NCBI RefSeq assembly: GCF_010367455.1
Contig: NZ_WRPR01000042.1
Span: 62,001 to 126,000 of the forward strand
Source: Candidatus Laterigemmans baculatus
Lineage (GTDB): Bacteria; Planctomycetota; Planctomycetia; Pirellulales; Pirellulaceae
DNA length: 64,000 nucleotides
Reading direction: 5' to 3'
Program-made: the position numbers and the translations under genes
Shown here: positions 7,770 to 17,016 of the stretch, in pieces
How positions within the stretch are numbered: the first letter of the stretch is position 1
Layout: every line of letters begins with the position of its first letter
The notes under the pieces: model-generated
Database searches by the model: none
What the model was told of the DNA's origin: nothing
Seen by the model: the letters and a program-made list of their open reading frames with translations, nothing else

Positions 7770-9629
7770 ATGACGAGCTCCACGGTCTCCCACTCGAACG
7801 GTTCCGCCTCGAACGGTTCTGCCCGCGATGGGTCCGATCACGAGGTCGCCCGCGAGCTCCAGGCGGACGGGAAAGCTGCCGCGGGAAAACCTCGACGGCG
7901 GTGCCTGTTGTTCGTGGTCGACGCGCTGGCCGAGGCCTACATCCGCGAGGCGATCGCGGACGCTCGCTTGCCGCACTTGGCCGAGTTGCTTGAGGAGGGA
8001 GGGCAGCTGGTCCGCTGCACCTCCATTTTTCCGTCGATCACGCCCGCTGCCACCTGCACGCTGGCCACCGGGGCCTATCCGCAGGAGCACCGCGTCGAAG
8101 GGGCCTACTGGATCGATCAATCGAGCGGAGAAATGGCCTATTTCGGGGACGATTTCGAGCTGGTCCGCAAACGCGGGCTGCACCGCTACTTGGTCGACTT
8201 TGGCGAGCGTCTGAATGCCCAGCGTCTCGACGCCCCAACGATTTTCGAACGCGTCGAAGCGGAAGGTTTGAGTTCGGGCTGCGTCAATTACATGTGGTTC
8301 CACGGCGACCATCTGCACCACCGAGCGACTCCCTGGAGCTTGCGGGCTCTGGCCGGGCGGCTCTCGGGTTCGACCCGCGGCCCCGAGGTCTTGTTGCTCG
8401 GCGATTTCGTCACCACCTGGCCGCGGTCGATGCGTCCGCCGCGCTGGAACCGCTGGGGATTGTGGCATCGCTATGGGTTTGACGACGCCACCACGATGGG
8501 GCGGTTGATGGAGATGGCCAAGCAGGACTGCCTCCCCGACTTCACCTTGGCGTACTTTCCCAACAACGACTACGAAAGCCACGGGAAAGGGCCCCGCCGC
8601 GCCCTGGAGACCGCAATCCGCCCCTTCGACGAATTTCTCGGCCGCTTCGTGCGGTGCCTGGGAGGCTGGAAGAAATTCCGCGAAGCGTACTCGCTCCTGA
8701 TCGTCGGCGATCACGCCCAGAGCCGCACGGCCGACGATCCGCTCGAGCGGGGAGTGGAGCTCGAGGAACTCCTCGATGGACTGGGCATCGCCGACGCGGC
8801 GGGAAATTGGCAGGAGGGGGAGCGGATCTATATCTGTCCCAACATGCGGGCCGCGGCGGTCTACCAGCGAGAGCCCGAGGACGTCCAGCTGAGGAAGGAG
8901 ATCGTCACCCGATTGCTCGCCGACAAACGGGTCGATCAAGTGCTTTGGGAAGAGCTCGCCAGCCACGATCGCCCGGCTGCGGACGGCAGTGCGGGGAGCA
9001 GTGCGGGGAGCAGTGCGGGGAGCAGTGCGGGGAGCAGTGCGGATGGCCCGCGGTGGTACTGCGTTAAGACGGCGGACCGCGGCCAGTTCCGCTTCGCCCG
9101 GGCCGAGGCCCATTCAGCAGCCGAATCAGGAGCAGCCGCGGGACGGGGCGAGGTAGTCCGGGACGAGCGGGGAAACCGCTGGCGGGTCGAAGGGGACTGG
9201 CGGGCGCTCGATTTATCGCTCGCCGACAGCGACTCGGGAGGGGGGGACTCGGGAGGGGAGGGCTCGGCCTCAGGTGCCGCCGCCGCGGGGGCGAGCGGCC
9301 AGGAGCGGCAGCTGGCCTGTGGCAATTACCCAAACGCCTTGGAGCGGATCGCCCACTGCTTTCCGGCCGGCTCTTCGCCGGTCTGGGCCACGGCCCGGCT
9401 GGGGTGTGAATTCAAGACTTCTGAAACGAGTACCCATCCCGGCGGCAGCCACGGAGGGCTCAACTGGGAGGACTCCGACGCGGCGCTGCTCGTGCTCGGG
9501 CTGCCGCAGACGATTCCCGAGCGCGTCGCTTCTGTCGACGTGGTGCCCCTTTGCCTGCAGGCTCTGGGGATCGGCGATGGCGGCTTGGGGGAGATGACGG
9601 GGACCCGGCACATCACTTGCAACCCGTAA
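7770..9629 (+). CDS. Type I phosphodiesterase / nucleotide pyrophosphatase family protein
   Basis: 619-aa alkaline-phosphatase-superfamily enzyme. Asp51 in LLFVVDALAEAY and the FPSITPAATCTLATG segment (87-101, probable Thr nucleophile) form the first metal/nucleophile block; FPNNDYESHG and LLIVGDHAQS supply further metal ligands. No signal peptide is visible, so it is probably cytoplasmic. The substrate is unknown. The N-terminus carries a 15-bp duplicated SNGSA unit, and residues ~407-426 are a 12-bp DNA repeat encoding SAGS. A second Gly/Ser-rich patch is near residue 490. These insertions lengthen a family whose members are usually ~450-550 aa. Confidence 0.82.
   Translation: MTSSTVSHSNGSASNGSARDGSDHEVARELQADGKAAAGKPRRRCLLFVVDALAEAYIREAIADARLPHLAELLEEGGQLVRCTSIFPSITPAATCTLATGAYPQEHRVEGAYWIDQSSGEMAYFGDDFELVRKRGLHRYLVDFGERLNAQRLDAPTIFERVEAEGLSSGCVNYMWFHGDHLHHRATPWSLRALAGRLSGSTRGPEVLLLGDFVTTWPRSMRPPRWNRWGLWHRYGFDDATTMGRLMEMAKQDCLPDFTLAYFPNNDYESHGKGPRRALETAIRPFDEFLGRFVRCLGGWKKFREAYSLLIVGDHAQSRTADDPLERGVELEELLDGLGIADAAGNWQEGERIYICPNMRAAAVYQREPEDVQLRKEIVTRLLADKRVDQVLWEELASHDRPAADGSAGSSAGSSAGSSAGSSADGPRWYCVKTADRGQFRFARAEAHSAAESGAAAGRGEVVRDERGNRWRVEGDWRALDLSLADSDSGGGDSGGEGSASGAAAAGASGQERQLACGNYPNALERIAHCFPAGSSPVWATARLGCEFKTSETSTHPGGSHGGLNWEDSDAALLVLGLPQTIPERVASVDVVPLCLQALGIGDGGLGEMTGTRHITCNP
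8986..9045 (+). repeat. In-frame 12-bp tandem repeat in the phosphodiesterase gene (5 copies)
   Basis: Five consecutive 12-bp units GCAGTGCGGGGA, the last diverged, encode repeated SAGS. The repeat lies between two conserved enzyme blocks. Confidence 0.95.
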
Positions 9630-9677
9630 GGCACCTGGGCTGATTTATCGAACCAACTTCCCCGAGAGGACAATCCG

Positions 9678-10145
9678 ATGTCGCTGGAAACTGCACATAC
9701 GCTGGCACCCGAGACGGTCGACGCGCTTCAGGAACTGACGCAGATGAATATCGACAGCCGCGACGGGCTGCGCTATTCGGCGGAGCAACTCAAGGATTCG
9801 CCGATCGCGACGATGTTCCGCGAGGCGGCAGAGGAGCGGGCCCGGCAAGCGGCCGAGCTGCAGCATTACGTGTCGCTCAATGATCAAGACCCGCAGCGCA
9901 AGGGGTCGCTCGCCGCAGCCGTGCACCGCAGCTGGATCGCGATCCGCGACTCGATCTCAAGCGACGACGTGCACGCCGTGTTGGCCGAAGCCGAACGAGG
10001 CGAGGATCACATCAAGGCAGCCTACGAAGACGTGCTCAAGCGGACCGCCGGAAGCGCCGTCAACGACGTGCTTCAGCGGCAGTACGCGGCGGTCAAGAAA
10101 ATCCACGATCGGATTCGCGACCTCCGCGACAGTACTCGCAAGTAA
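9678..10145 (+). CDS. DUF2383 / PA2169-type four-helix-bundle protein
   Basis: 155-aa all-helical protein. Residues ~12-110 (ETVDALQELTQMNIDSRDGL..., Glu/His-rich helices) match the ferritin-like DUF2383 family. No metal function has been established for this group as far as I know. ATG at 9678 follows GAGAGGACAATCCG. It lies 48 nt after the phosphodiesterase gene on the same strand, so the two may be cotranscribed. A strong intrinsic terminator follows 36 nt downstream. Confidence 0.85.
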   Translation: MSLETAHTLAPETVDALQELTQMNIDSRDGLRYSAEQLKDSPIATMFREAAEERARQAAELQHYVSLNDQDPQRKGSLAAAVHRSWIAIRDSISSDDVHAVLAEAERGEDHIKAAYEDVLKRTAGSAVNDVLQRQYAAVKKIHDRIRDLRDSTRK

Positions 10146-10180
10146 GTTGCTGAAATTGCTCAGCAGCGAAAGTTAACGAC

Positions 10181-10231
10181 ACCGCCAATCCACCTCCCAC
10201 CGCAACGGGTCGTGGATTGGCGGTTTTTTTT
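10181..10231 (+). terminator. Intrinsic terminator after the DUF2383 gene
   Basis: Perfect 13-bp stem: 10181-10193 (ACCGCCAATCCAC) pairs with 10212-10224, an 18-nt loop lies between, and the stem is followed directly by a run of eight T. It ends the 7770-10145 transcription unit. Confidence 0.9.
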
Positions 10232-10486
10232 GGGCTCCGAGCCGATCTTCGAAGCCGCGGGAGGCGTAGTGGGGGAGAACTTTCTCTGGGAGAAGGGGAC
10301 GCTGTGGGATCACTGGATCGGATCGGCTGGACCGCTGTGGCCGCTCATGGGGCCGCGTCGAAACCCCGCTGATGGCCATCATGCCTGTTTTTTCAGCCCT
10401 TCCAGCTGTTATCATTTTCTGTACCGAAGCCAGCCGTCCGGCTCCGTCCTCCGCTCTGTGATCGCTACCTCCCTTTTCGGATCCCG
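10232..10486. promoter_or_regulatory. Promoter region of the response-regulator gene
   Basis: Non-coding stretch between the terminator and the sigma-54 regulator. The last 120 bp are T-rich on the + strand (TGTTTTTTCAG, GTTATCATTTTCTGTACCG), consistent with a promoter, but no consensus element can be assigned. Confidence 0.3.
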
Positions 10487-11944
10487 ATGGAACACACACA
10501 GCTCGCGAAGATCCTCGTCGTCGACGACGATCGATCGGTGCATTTGTTGGTGCAAAAGTCACTTGCGGACATCGCGGAGGTGCTCTCGGCGACGACAGCC
10601 CAGGAGGGGCTTCGCCTGGTAGCCGAGAAATCGCCCGACGTGGTGCTGCTCGACATCCAGCTGCCCGACACCAACGGACTAGCGCTGTTTTGCCAGATCC
10701 ACGAATTGGACAACCGGTTGCCGGTGATTTTCATCACCGTCGATGCCGGCAGTGAAACGGCGATCGAAGCGATGCAGCTCGGAGCCTACGACTACGTGGG
10801 CAAGCCGTTGCGGGTGCAGGCGCTGGTGGAGCTGGTCAATCGAGCGATCACCACGCGGCGGATGGTCAGCACGCCGGTGGCAATCGCCGCCGACGAAACG
10901 GGACCCTCCTCAAAGGGCGAGTTGTTTGTGGGCCGCAGCCCGCAGATGCTGGAAGTTTTCAAAGCGATCGGCCGCGTCGCCAAGCAGAACGTGACGGTGC
11001 TGGTGCGGGGCGAGAGTGGCACGGGCAAGGAATTGGTCGCTCGGGCGCTGGTCCAGTACGGCGACCGCTCGGATGCTCCTTTTTTGGCGGTCAACTGCGC
11101 TGCGCTTCCGGAAAACCTGCTCGAAAGCGAACTGTTTGGGCACGAAAAGGGAGCCTTCACCGGGGCCGAGAACCGCCGGATCGGGAAGTTCGAGCAGTGC
11201 AACGGAGGGACGCTGCTGTTGGACGAGATCGGCGACATGTCGCCGACGGTCCAGGCCAAGGTGCTGCGGGTCCTGCAGGAACAGCACTTCGAGCGGGTCG
11301 GCGGCACCAAGCTGCTGAAGACCGACGTGCGGCTGATCACCGCCACCAACCGCGACCTGGAGACGATGGTCGAGGAAGGGGAGTTCCGCGAAGACCTGCT
11401 GTACCGATTGAACGGGGTCACGATCAATCTGCCGCCGCTTCGCGATCGCGTCGGTGACATCCCCGATTTGCTGCACTACTTCCTCAAGCGAGCCAAAATC
11501 GACCTTAAAAAGCCGGAGCTCGAAGGAATTTCGGCCGAAGCGACTGAGTTGTTGTGCGCCTTCGACTGGCCGGGAAACGTCCGGCAGCTGCAGGCGGTGA
11601 TTCGCCGGGCAACGCTCAACACGACCGGACCCGCGATTCTGCCCGAAGCGCTGCCGGAAGAAATTCAGCATCTGGAAAAGAAGCCGAAAGCCCCTAAAAC
11701 GCCCGAATTGGACCACGAATCCGACCTTTCGCGGTTCATCGACGAGCGGTTTCGCAGCGGCTCGACGAACATGTATGCCGAGACGATCGAGTACGTGGAA
11801 CGCTATTTGCTTTCTCGAGTGCTCGGTGAAACCGAAGGCAACCAGTCGCAGGCGGCTGAGATCTTGGGGATCACTCGCGGCAAGATCCGCGACCGGATCG
11901 CTGCGTACGACATCCAGATCGACCGCAAAGTGTCACTCAGCTGA
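10487..11944 (+). CDS. Sigma-54-dependent response regulator (NtrC family)
   Basis: 485-aa transcription activator with three domains. The receiver (1-125) has acidic pocket Asp13-15, phospho-acceptor Asp56 in VVLLDIQLPD and Lys106. The AAA+ domain (~148-385) has Walker A GESGTGKE (175-182), the sigma-54 contact loop GAFTGA (222-227) and the LLLDEIGD Walker B. A Fis-type helix-turn-helix (~450-475, NQSQAAEILGITRGKI) follows. It would activate RpoN promoters after phosphorylation. No histidine kinase is adjacent; an Hpt protein is encoded 134 bp downstream, which suggests a branched phosphorelay fed from elsewhere. Confidence 0.95.
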   Translation: MEHTQLAKILVVDDDRSVHLLVQKSLADIAEVLSATTAQEGLRLVAEKSPDVVLLDIQLPDTNGLALFCQIHELDNRLPVIFITVDAGSETAIEAMQLGAYDYVGKPLRVQALVELVNRAITTRRMVSTPVAIAADETGPSSKGELFVGRSPQMLEVFKAIGRVAKQNVTVLVRGESGTGKELVARALVQYGDRSDAPFLAVNCAALPENLLESELFGHEKGAFTGAENRRIGKFEQCNGGTLLLDEIGDMSPTVQAKVLRVLQEQHFERVGGTKLLKTDVRLITATNRDLETMVEEGEFREDLLYRLNGVTINLPPLRDRVGDIPDLLHYFLKRAKIDLKKPELEGISAEATELLCAFDWPGNVRQLQAVIRRATLNTTGPAILPEALPEEIQHLEKKPKAPKTPELDHESDLSRFIDERFRSGSTNMYAETIEYVERYLLSRVLGETEGNQSQAAEILGITRGKIRDRIAAYDIQIDRKVSLS

Positions 11945-12078
11945 TCGAGCCGACCGCGAGCCCCCCTTCGCTTTGCCGCTGGGGCCGCAGCGCCTCGATC
12001 AGTCCCGCTGATTGGTGAGGCCGCCGATTGGTGAGGCCGCTGGGTTCACCCGACCCGCTCGCAGCAGGGACTCACGTG

Positions 12079-12489
12079 ATGAGTACTTTTATGACCGACG
12101 GATCTTACATGTCACCGACGCCCTACCCGCCGAATTCGGCCGTCGCGAACTTCTCTGGCGCCCTGGAGCGTCTTGACGGTGACGTGGAACTGCTTCGCGA
12201 GATGGCGCAGTACTTTTTGGCCGATGCTCCCCCTCTGATCGCCCAGCTCAATGCCCAGTGGGATCGCGGCGGGGACTGGGAGGAAATGTCGTTCACGGCC
12301 CACAAGTTGAAAGGTCTCGTCGTGACCTTTGACGATTCCCGCGCCGGCCAGCTCCTGCAAGATCTCGTCGACGCCACCCGGGCTGGCGACGAAGCGACGA
12401 TCCGCGAACTTCGCCCAGAGACGAACGCGGCGATGACCGAGCTGCTGCGAAGCGTTCACCGGTTGGTGGATACCCGCGGCCGCGGCTAA
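12079..12489 (+). CDS. Histidine phosphotransfer (Hpt) domain protein
   Basis: 136-aa protein whose residues ~25-125 form a helical Hpt domain; the phosphorylatable His75 is in SFTAHKLKGL. It would shuttle phosphate between a hybrid kinase and a response regulator. ATG at 12079 is used because CAGGGA lies 8 nt upstream and the preceding frame has only a TTG start. Its position behind the NtrC-type regulator suggests, but does not prove, that the two work together. Confidence 0.88.
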   Translation: MSTFMTDGSYMSPTPYPPNSAVANFSGALERLDGDVELLREMAQYFLADAPPLIAQLNAQWDRGGDWEEMSFTAHKLKGLVVTFDDSRAGQLLQDLVDATRAGDEATIRELRPETNAAMTELLRSVHRLVDTRGRG

Positions 12490-12578
12490 CGCTCCCTCTT
12501 GCGGGCGATCTATAGTCCCCTGGCTGTTCAGTGGTTCAGACGCTTTGCTGGACCACGTTCCACGCAGGGGTCTTGGTT

Positions 12579-14117
12579 ATGCTCGCTCGCCTGAGAACAT
12601 ACACGCTGCTGGGGATCGACGCGCTGCCGGTGGAGGTCGAAGTCGATCTTTCGCCCGCGGCTCTTCCCAAGACGATCCTGGTCGGACTTCCCGAAGCGGC
12701 GGTTCGCGAGAGCACCCATCGGGTCGAGCGGGCGATCGTCAACAGCGGCTTCGTCCGTCCGCAGGACCGCGTGGTGATCAACCTCGCTCCGGGCGATCTT
12801 CCCAAGCAGGCTCCGTCGTTCGATCTGCCGGTGGCCCTGGGGGTGCTCGCCGGCAGCGGTCAATTCGCTTCCGATCGGCTCGAGCATTATGCGGTCGTCG
12901 GTGAGCTCGCGCTCGAGGGTTACACGCGGCCGGTCAAAGGTGCTCTCTCGATGGCGATGGCCGCGGCGGCTCAGGAGGGGCTGCGGGGGATCGTCGTCCC
13001 GGCAGCGAGTGCTCAGGAGGCGGCGGTCGTCGAAGGGCTCGATGTGATTCCCGTCGAGACGCTCGCCCAGGCGGTCGGGTTCTTCTCCGGATCGCTGCAC
13101 ATCGACCCCGCTCCGAGCCGACTCGAAGAATGGTTTGCGGAGCTGAGCACTTATGAGCTCGACTTCGGAGACGTCCGCGGGCAAGAGATGGCCAAGCGCG
13201 CCCTGACCCTCGCCGCCGCCGGGATGCACAACCTGCTGATGATCGGTCCGCCGGGGAGCGGGAAGACGATGTTGGCCAAACGGCTGCCGACGATCCTGCC
13301 GGAGCTGACGGCGGCCGAGTCGCTCGAGACGACGCGGATCTACAGCGCGCTCGGGCAGCTCACCCCCGGCCAACCGCTGCTGGCGACGCGTCCTTTTCGC
13401 AGCCCCCACCATACGATCAGCGACGCGGGGCTGGTCGGTGGCGGCAGCCCGCCCGGGCCTGGCGAAATCTCCAAAGCCCACCACGGGATCCTGTTTCTCG
13501 ACGAACTTCCCGAGTTCAATCGCAAGACGCTCGAAGTCATGCGACAGCCGCTCGAGGATGGCGTGGTCACGATCTCCCGCGCCCTTCGGAGCACGACCTT
13601 TCCCGCCGATTTCATGCTGATCGCCGCCGCCAATCCCTGCCCCTGCGGGTATCGGGGAGACGCCCGCAGGACCTGCAACTGCACGCTGCCGCAGATCGAA
13701 AAGTACGTCAATAAGATTTCGGGGCCGCTGCTCGATCGGATCGACATCCATATCGAAGTTCCGGCGGTGCCGTTCGAGGAGCTGGCGGGAACGGGAACCG
13801 GAACCGACAGTCAAAAGATGCGCGACGACGTGCTGCGGGCTCGCGTCGCCCAGTCGAAACGGTTTGCCGAGCAGCTGACCAGCTACAACGCGCAGATGTC
13901 ATCGCGCGAAGTCCGTCGCTACTGCCCGCTCGACGACGCGTCAAAAAACCAGCTTCGCGACAGCGTCGAGGAGCGGGGGCTTTCGGCCCGGGCGCACGAC
14001 AAAATCCTCCGCGTCGCCCGCACGATCGCCGACATCGACGGCGCCGACGAAATCTCCCTCGTCCACCTCAACGAAGCGATCAACTACCGCAGCCTCGACG
14101 CCAACATCTGGACGTAG
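12579..14117 (+). CDS. comM: Mg-chelatase-like AAA+ protein (YifB/ComM family)
   Basis: 512 aa, the usual length for the family. An N-terminal ChlI/Lon-protease-like domain (LVGLPEAAVRESTHRVERAI, ~35-52) precedes the AAA+ domain with Walker A GPPGSGKT (223-230), GILFLDELPEF Walker B and the NPCPCGY/TCNC cysteine motif, and the C-terminal Mg_chelatase_C domain. In Gammaproteobacteria ComM is a helicase aiding branch migration during natural transformation; a role here is inferred only from the family. ATG at 12579 has GCAGGGG 8 nt upstream. Confidence 0.93.
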   Translation: MLARLRTYTLLGIDALPVEVEVDLSPAALPKTILVGLPEAAVRESTHRVERAIVNSGFVRPQDRVVINLAPGDLPKQAPSFDLPVALGVLAGSGQFASDRLEHYAVVGELALEGYTRPVKGALSMAMAAAAQEGLRGIVVPAASAQEAAVVEGLDVIPVETLAQAVGFFSGSLHIDPAPSRLEEWFAELSTYELDFGDVRGQEMAKRALTLAAAGMHNLLMIGPPGSGKTMLAKRLPTILPELTAAESLETTRIYSALGQLTPGQPLLATRPFRSPHHTISDAGLVGGGSPPGPGEISKAHHGILFLDELPEFNRKTLEVMRQPLEDGVVTISRALRSTTFPADFMLIAAANPCPCGYRGDARRTCNCTLPQIEKYVNKISGPLLDRIDIHIEVPAVPFEELAGTGTGTDSQKMRDDVLRARVAQSKRFAEQLTSYNAQMSSREVRRYCPLDDASKNQLRDSVEERGLSARAHDKILRVARTIADIDGADEISLVHLNEAINYRSLDANIWT

Positions 14118-15097
14118 AAGTTTCCATCACCCTCCCGCCTGCGGGAAAGTCGGGCTCTCAGGCCCGGGGAGGGCTGATGAAAATGTTTGGGAAGCTAGAT
14201 GATTCTGCGCGGCACTTTACCCTCAGCCCGAAGGGCTCAAACAGAACAGCCCAGGGCACAGCGTCGCGGCGAAGCCGCAGAGCGCCGCCCTGGGTATCGG
14301 AGCGCACCAGTGCGTGAAGCCCTGAAGGGGCGACACAGGCTCGGACGCGTTGCGTGGAGGTGTGTTTCGCCCTTTCAGGGCTGTTGTGGGTGTGCGGGAC
14401 ACGCGTGACCCAGGGCGTCGCTCTGCGGCGTTGCCGCGGCGCTGTGCCCTGGGCTGGATTGTTTGGGCCCCTGCGGGGCGGGAAGACTTGAGCAGAATGC
14501 CTCGCTGTCGCCAGCCGTAGCAGTTTCTAACCCTGTACCCTCTCCACTTCGCCCAGAACTGGGCATTTTCATCAGCCCAGGCCCGGGGAGGGTTCTGCGG
14601 AGATCTCATTCGTGTCGAAATGATATCCCAAGCACTACCCACCTCCGAAGTGCATTCCAACTGACGCTACGGCAGTCTCATCCTATGCGAGGTGTCTACG
14701 ACGATCGCAGAAAATGGCCTGTCGTTGGTGCTCCACAGTGTTCGAGCCAGAAAGGCTCCGAGATACGCCGGGCCAAACCGGCTGGGTGTGGGTGTAGGCT
14801 CATTTTCCACATCTCCCTCTACCGGGTTGCCCGATGCAGGCTGTGCCGGGACAATCAGAGGGTGAGGGGTCGGTGACCCGATTGCGTGTCATAGCTCCAA
14901 ATCCCCCGTCTCTCTCTATGTTTCCAGCTCTGTAGCTCCTGCTGCGGTAACCGGAGGGGATGTGTGGGGTGCGTCCTCCCAGGCGACTGCCGCAACGGCT
15001 TCTTGCTTTCTTCCCTGTTCCATGTGGTGACGTTTCCTCTTTGTCATTCACATGGTCTTGTTGTTTACTTCGCTGAAATCGCGACGGCGTGCTAGTT
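14118..15097. other. Repeat-rich, gene-poor gap before the HEPN gene
   Basis: A family A palindrome lies at ~14124-14177 behind comM, and a family G palindrome covers ~14231-14480, with another family A fragment near 14571-14590. From about 14600 to 15097 base composition drops, and I see no reading frame with normal codon usage and no recognisable RNA. Confidence 0.6.
14231..14480. repeat. Palindromic repeat family G (long imperfect inverted repeat)
   Basis: The module CAGCCCAGGGCACAGCG...AGCGCCGCCCTGGGT near 14250-14292 returns inverted near 14407-14457. The interior also contains inverted CCTGAAGGGGCGA/CGCCCTTTCAGGG modules. A single related half lies at 16930-17005, on the other side of the HEPN gene. 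Confidence 0.7.
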
Positions 15098-16429
15098 ATG
15101 AAATACGATCAGATACGAGAGGTATTGCATAAGACTATGAAGGCGAGTTCCAGCAGTTTTTGCAATGAGATGAGCCGGCTAAGCTTCGATTTCTACTGGT
15201 CAGTAGACGCAGTCGTTAGGCCTGTAGATGACATACTAAATGCATTGGACGACCTTGGGCGATCGTCACAGGAGCAAGCCGGACACGCATACAAGACACT
15301 GACCGAGTTGATGAGCAAGGGAGCGGATGAATTTGTCGTAAGTGCGGCACACCACGAGGCCTATTCCGCGACCCAACGTATCGCAACTTACTATGGCGCA
15401 GTAGACGCACTGCCGCGGACGCTGCTGGTTGCGCTCGTCAGTCAAATGGAATGCCTGCAGGGCACGCTGATAGGTTGGATGCTTAAGGTAAAGCCTGATC
15501 TCGTGAGGGAAGACCGCAGGGGAGAGATCACTTTCGAGCAATTGTTGAGTTACGCTTCCATCGAGGAGGCGAAGAACGACCAGATTGAGCGCTTCGTTCG
15601 CAAGCGCACCTCAGGGGGTCCTGAAGCTGATATTCGTTGGTTCACTCGCCACCTAAACGTGGCGATTGAGGAGATGCCATGTTTTAAGGTATATTTGGAG
15701 GTAAACGACCGCAGGAATAGGTTTGTCCACCACAACGGTCTGGTGTCGCCTGCGCATTTGGAGCAGCGAAAAGCACGCGGAATGTCTACGCATGGCATGA
15801 AAACCGGCGAAATCATTCCTTGCGACAGCAGTTACCTCAGGGAAGCGCAGCGGGCCATAGTGCAACTTGGGGTCGTACTAACGCAATTGGTCTGGCGCAA
15901 ATTTCTGCCCGGCGAGGGAGCGGATAGTGGCCAGGCGACATTCACGCTCGCGACGCTACAGAAGGATCTAATTTATAACCGCGAATACGATCTAGGCGCC
16001 TTTATTGGCGAGTTCTACCGAACAAAAATTGCAGAGAGTGACGAAAGTGGCAGTGATTATTCCATTTTCGTCAATGAATGCAGTGCCCTAAGGCAACTTG
16101 GGAAAATGGAGGAATCTCGGCGAGTGTTCGATGCGTTTGTGCAAGGCGAGGGCAAAAGTTTGGCGGGACGCTCGCACACGGCCGCATTCATCGAGGCTTA
16201 TTTGAACGACAAAAAAGATCAGGCGATGAACCATATGGTCACGTTGATCGAAACTAGGCCTAACGAGAAAGTGAGTCTCAGCATCTTCCCTGCTGTCGCG
16301 GTGGAAGTGTTCGGCGACGTAGACTTTCAGAAACGCTACAAGCAAGTGACCGGCAATAATCTCGTCAGCGATGTCGAAAGTCTGATTGGAACGTCCGGTG
16401 GCATAGATAAGGGGCTGCGAAATGAATAG
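15098..16429 (+). CDS. HEPN-motif protein of unknown function
   Basis: 443-aa soluble protein, predicted largely helical. The motif RNRFVHHNG at residues 206-214 fits the R-x4-6-H active site of HEPN domains; many HEPN proteins are ribonucleases in toxin-antitoxin or phage-defence systems. Residues ~310-420 look like TPR-type helical repeats (ECSALRQLGKMEESRRVFDA). G+C is visibly lower than in all neighbours, with frequent ATA, CTA and TTA codons, so it was probably acquired horizontally. ATG at 15098 is preferred over GTG at 15089; neither has a clear Shine-Dalgarno. No partner gene sits beside it. Nuclease activity is inference from the motif only. Confidence 0.75.
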   Translation: MKYDQIREVLHKTMKASSSSFCNEMSRLSFDFYWSVDAVVRPVDDILNALDDLGRSSQEQAGHAYKTLTELMSKGADEFVVSAAHHEAYSATQRIATYYGAVDALPRTLLVALVSQMECLQGTLIGWMLKVKPDLVREDRRGEITFEQLLSYASIEEAKNDQIERFVRKRTSGGPEADIRWFTRHLNVAIEEMPCFKVYLEVNDRRNRFVHHNGLVSPAHLEQRKARGMSTHGMKTGEIIPCDSSYLREAQRAIVQLGVVLTQLVWRKFLPGEGADSGQATFTLATLQKDLIYNREYDLGAFIGEFYRTKIAESDESGSDYSIFVNECSALRQLGKMEESRRVFDAFVQGEGKSLAGRSHTAAFIEAYLNDKKDQAMNHMVTLIETRPNEKVSLSIFPAVAVEVFGDVDFQKRYKQVTGNNLVSDVESLIGTSGGIDKGLRNE

Positions 16430-16665
16430 CGCGGGGCGACTGAATGGAGTCAATTGTTAGAAAGTAGTTCAGCGTAAGTCCACCGCCTCCGAGCCAAGTA
16501 GGGTACACAAGTGAGCTCTGCTTCCCTCGTGCCTCGTCGGTCTTGAACTCGAAAACAGCGTCATGCACATCTTCTGCTTCCGGTGCGGGGGTGGCGACGT
16601 TACTGGTGATCGGCCGCGGGCGTTTTGCTTTTTCGACTTCGTTTTCCATTCCGTTGCTGGCGAGC

Positions 16666-16761
16666 CTCGCCGACACTCTTGCCGGCGGCCAGCATCGTAT
16701 CGGCGTCCCGCAGCTTCTTGACGATCCGCTCGGGCGTGTGCCGTCTTGGTTTCTTGCTCAA
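16666..16761 (-). pseudogene. IS3-family transposase OrfA remnant
   Basis: The minus strand reads LSKKPRRHTPERIVKKLRDA followed by DTMLAAGKSVGE, closely resembling the N-terminus of IS3-family OrfA proteins (helix-turn-helix subunit). A TTG start at 16761 has GGAGGA 7 nt upstream. After codon 32 similarity stops abruptly and the frame runs into unrelated sequence, ending at a stop. No OrfB or terminal inverted repeats were found, so this is a dead fragment. Confidence 0.7.
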
Positions 16762-16929
16762 GTGAAAATCCTCCAGCCGGAACTGGCTTCAGACTTTCAT
16801 AACCGCTGGATCAGGATTTGAGGAGCATTCCAACTCCACCTTTCGCTGGCACAGTAGCCTCGCGATTGCTTTTTAGTAGCTTGATTAGCTGTTCAAGGCT
16901 GCAGGCGAGGCGGAGCTTGATGCAGCAAA

Positions 16930-17005
16930 TCCAAACGCGGCGCTCTGCGGCTTCGCCGCGTTGCTTTGCCCTGGGCTGGTCTGTTTCCGCCCTTCGGGCT
17001 GCGGG
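16930..17005. repeat. Palindromic repeat family G, single half
   Basis: Contains CGGCGCTCTGCGGCTTCGCC and TTGCCCTGGGCTG modules shared with the 14231-14480 element, followed by CGCCCTTCGGGCTGCGG. It lies directly behind the stop codon of the NamZ fusion gene. Confidence 0.7.
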
Positions 17006-17016
17006 TGAGGCGCGGC

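Larger units (their letters stand above)
16430..17016. other. Gap with mobile-element debris
   Basis: Holds an IS3-type orfA remnant (16666-16761, minus strand), a leftward frame at 16365-16649 of unknown nature (starts MENEVEKAKRPRPITSN) that overlaps the HEPN gene end, and a family G repeat half at ~16930-17005. No intact gene. Confidence 0.6.
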
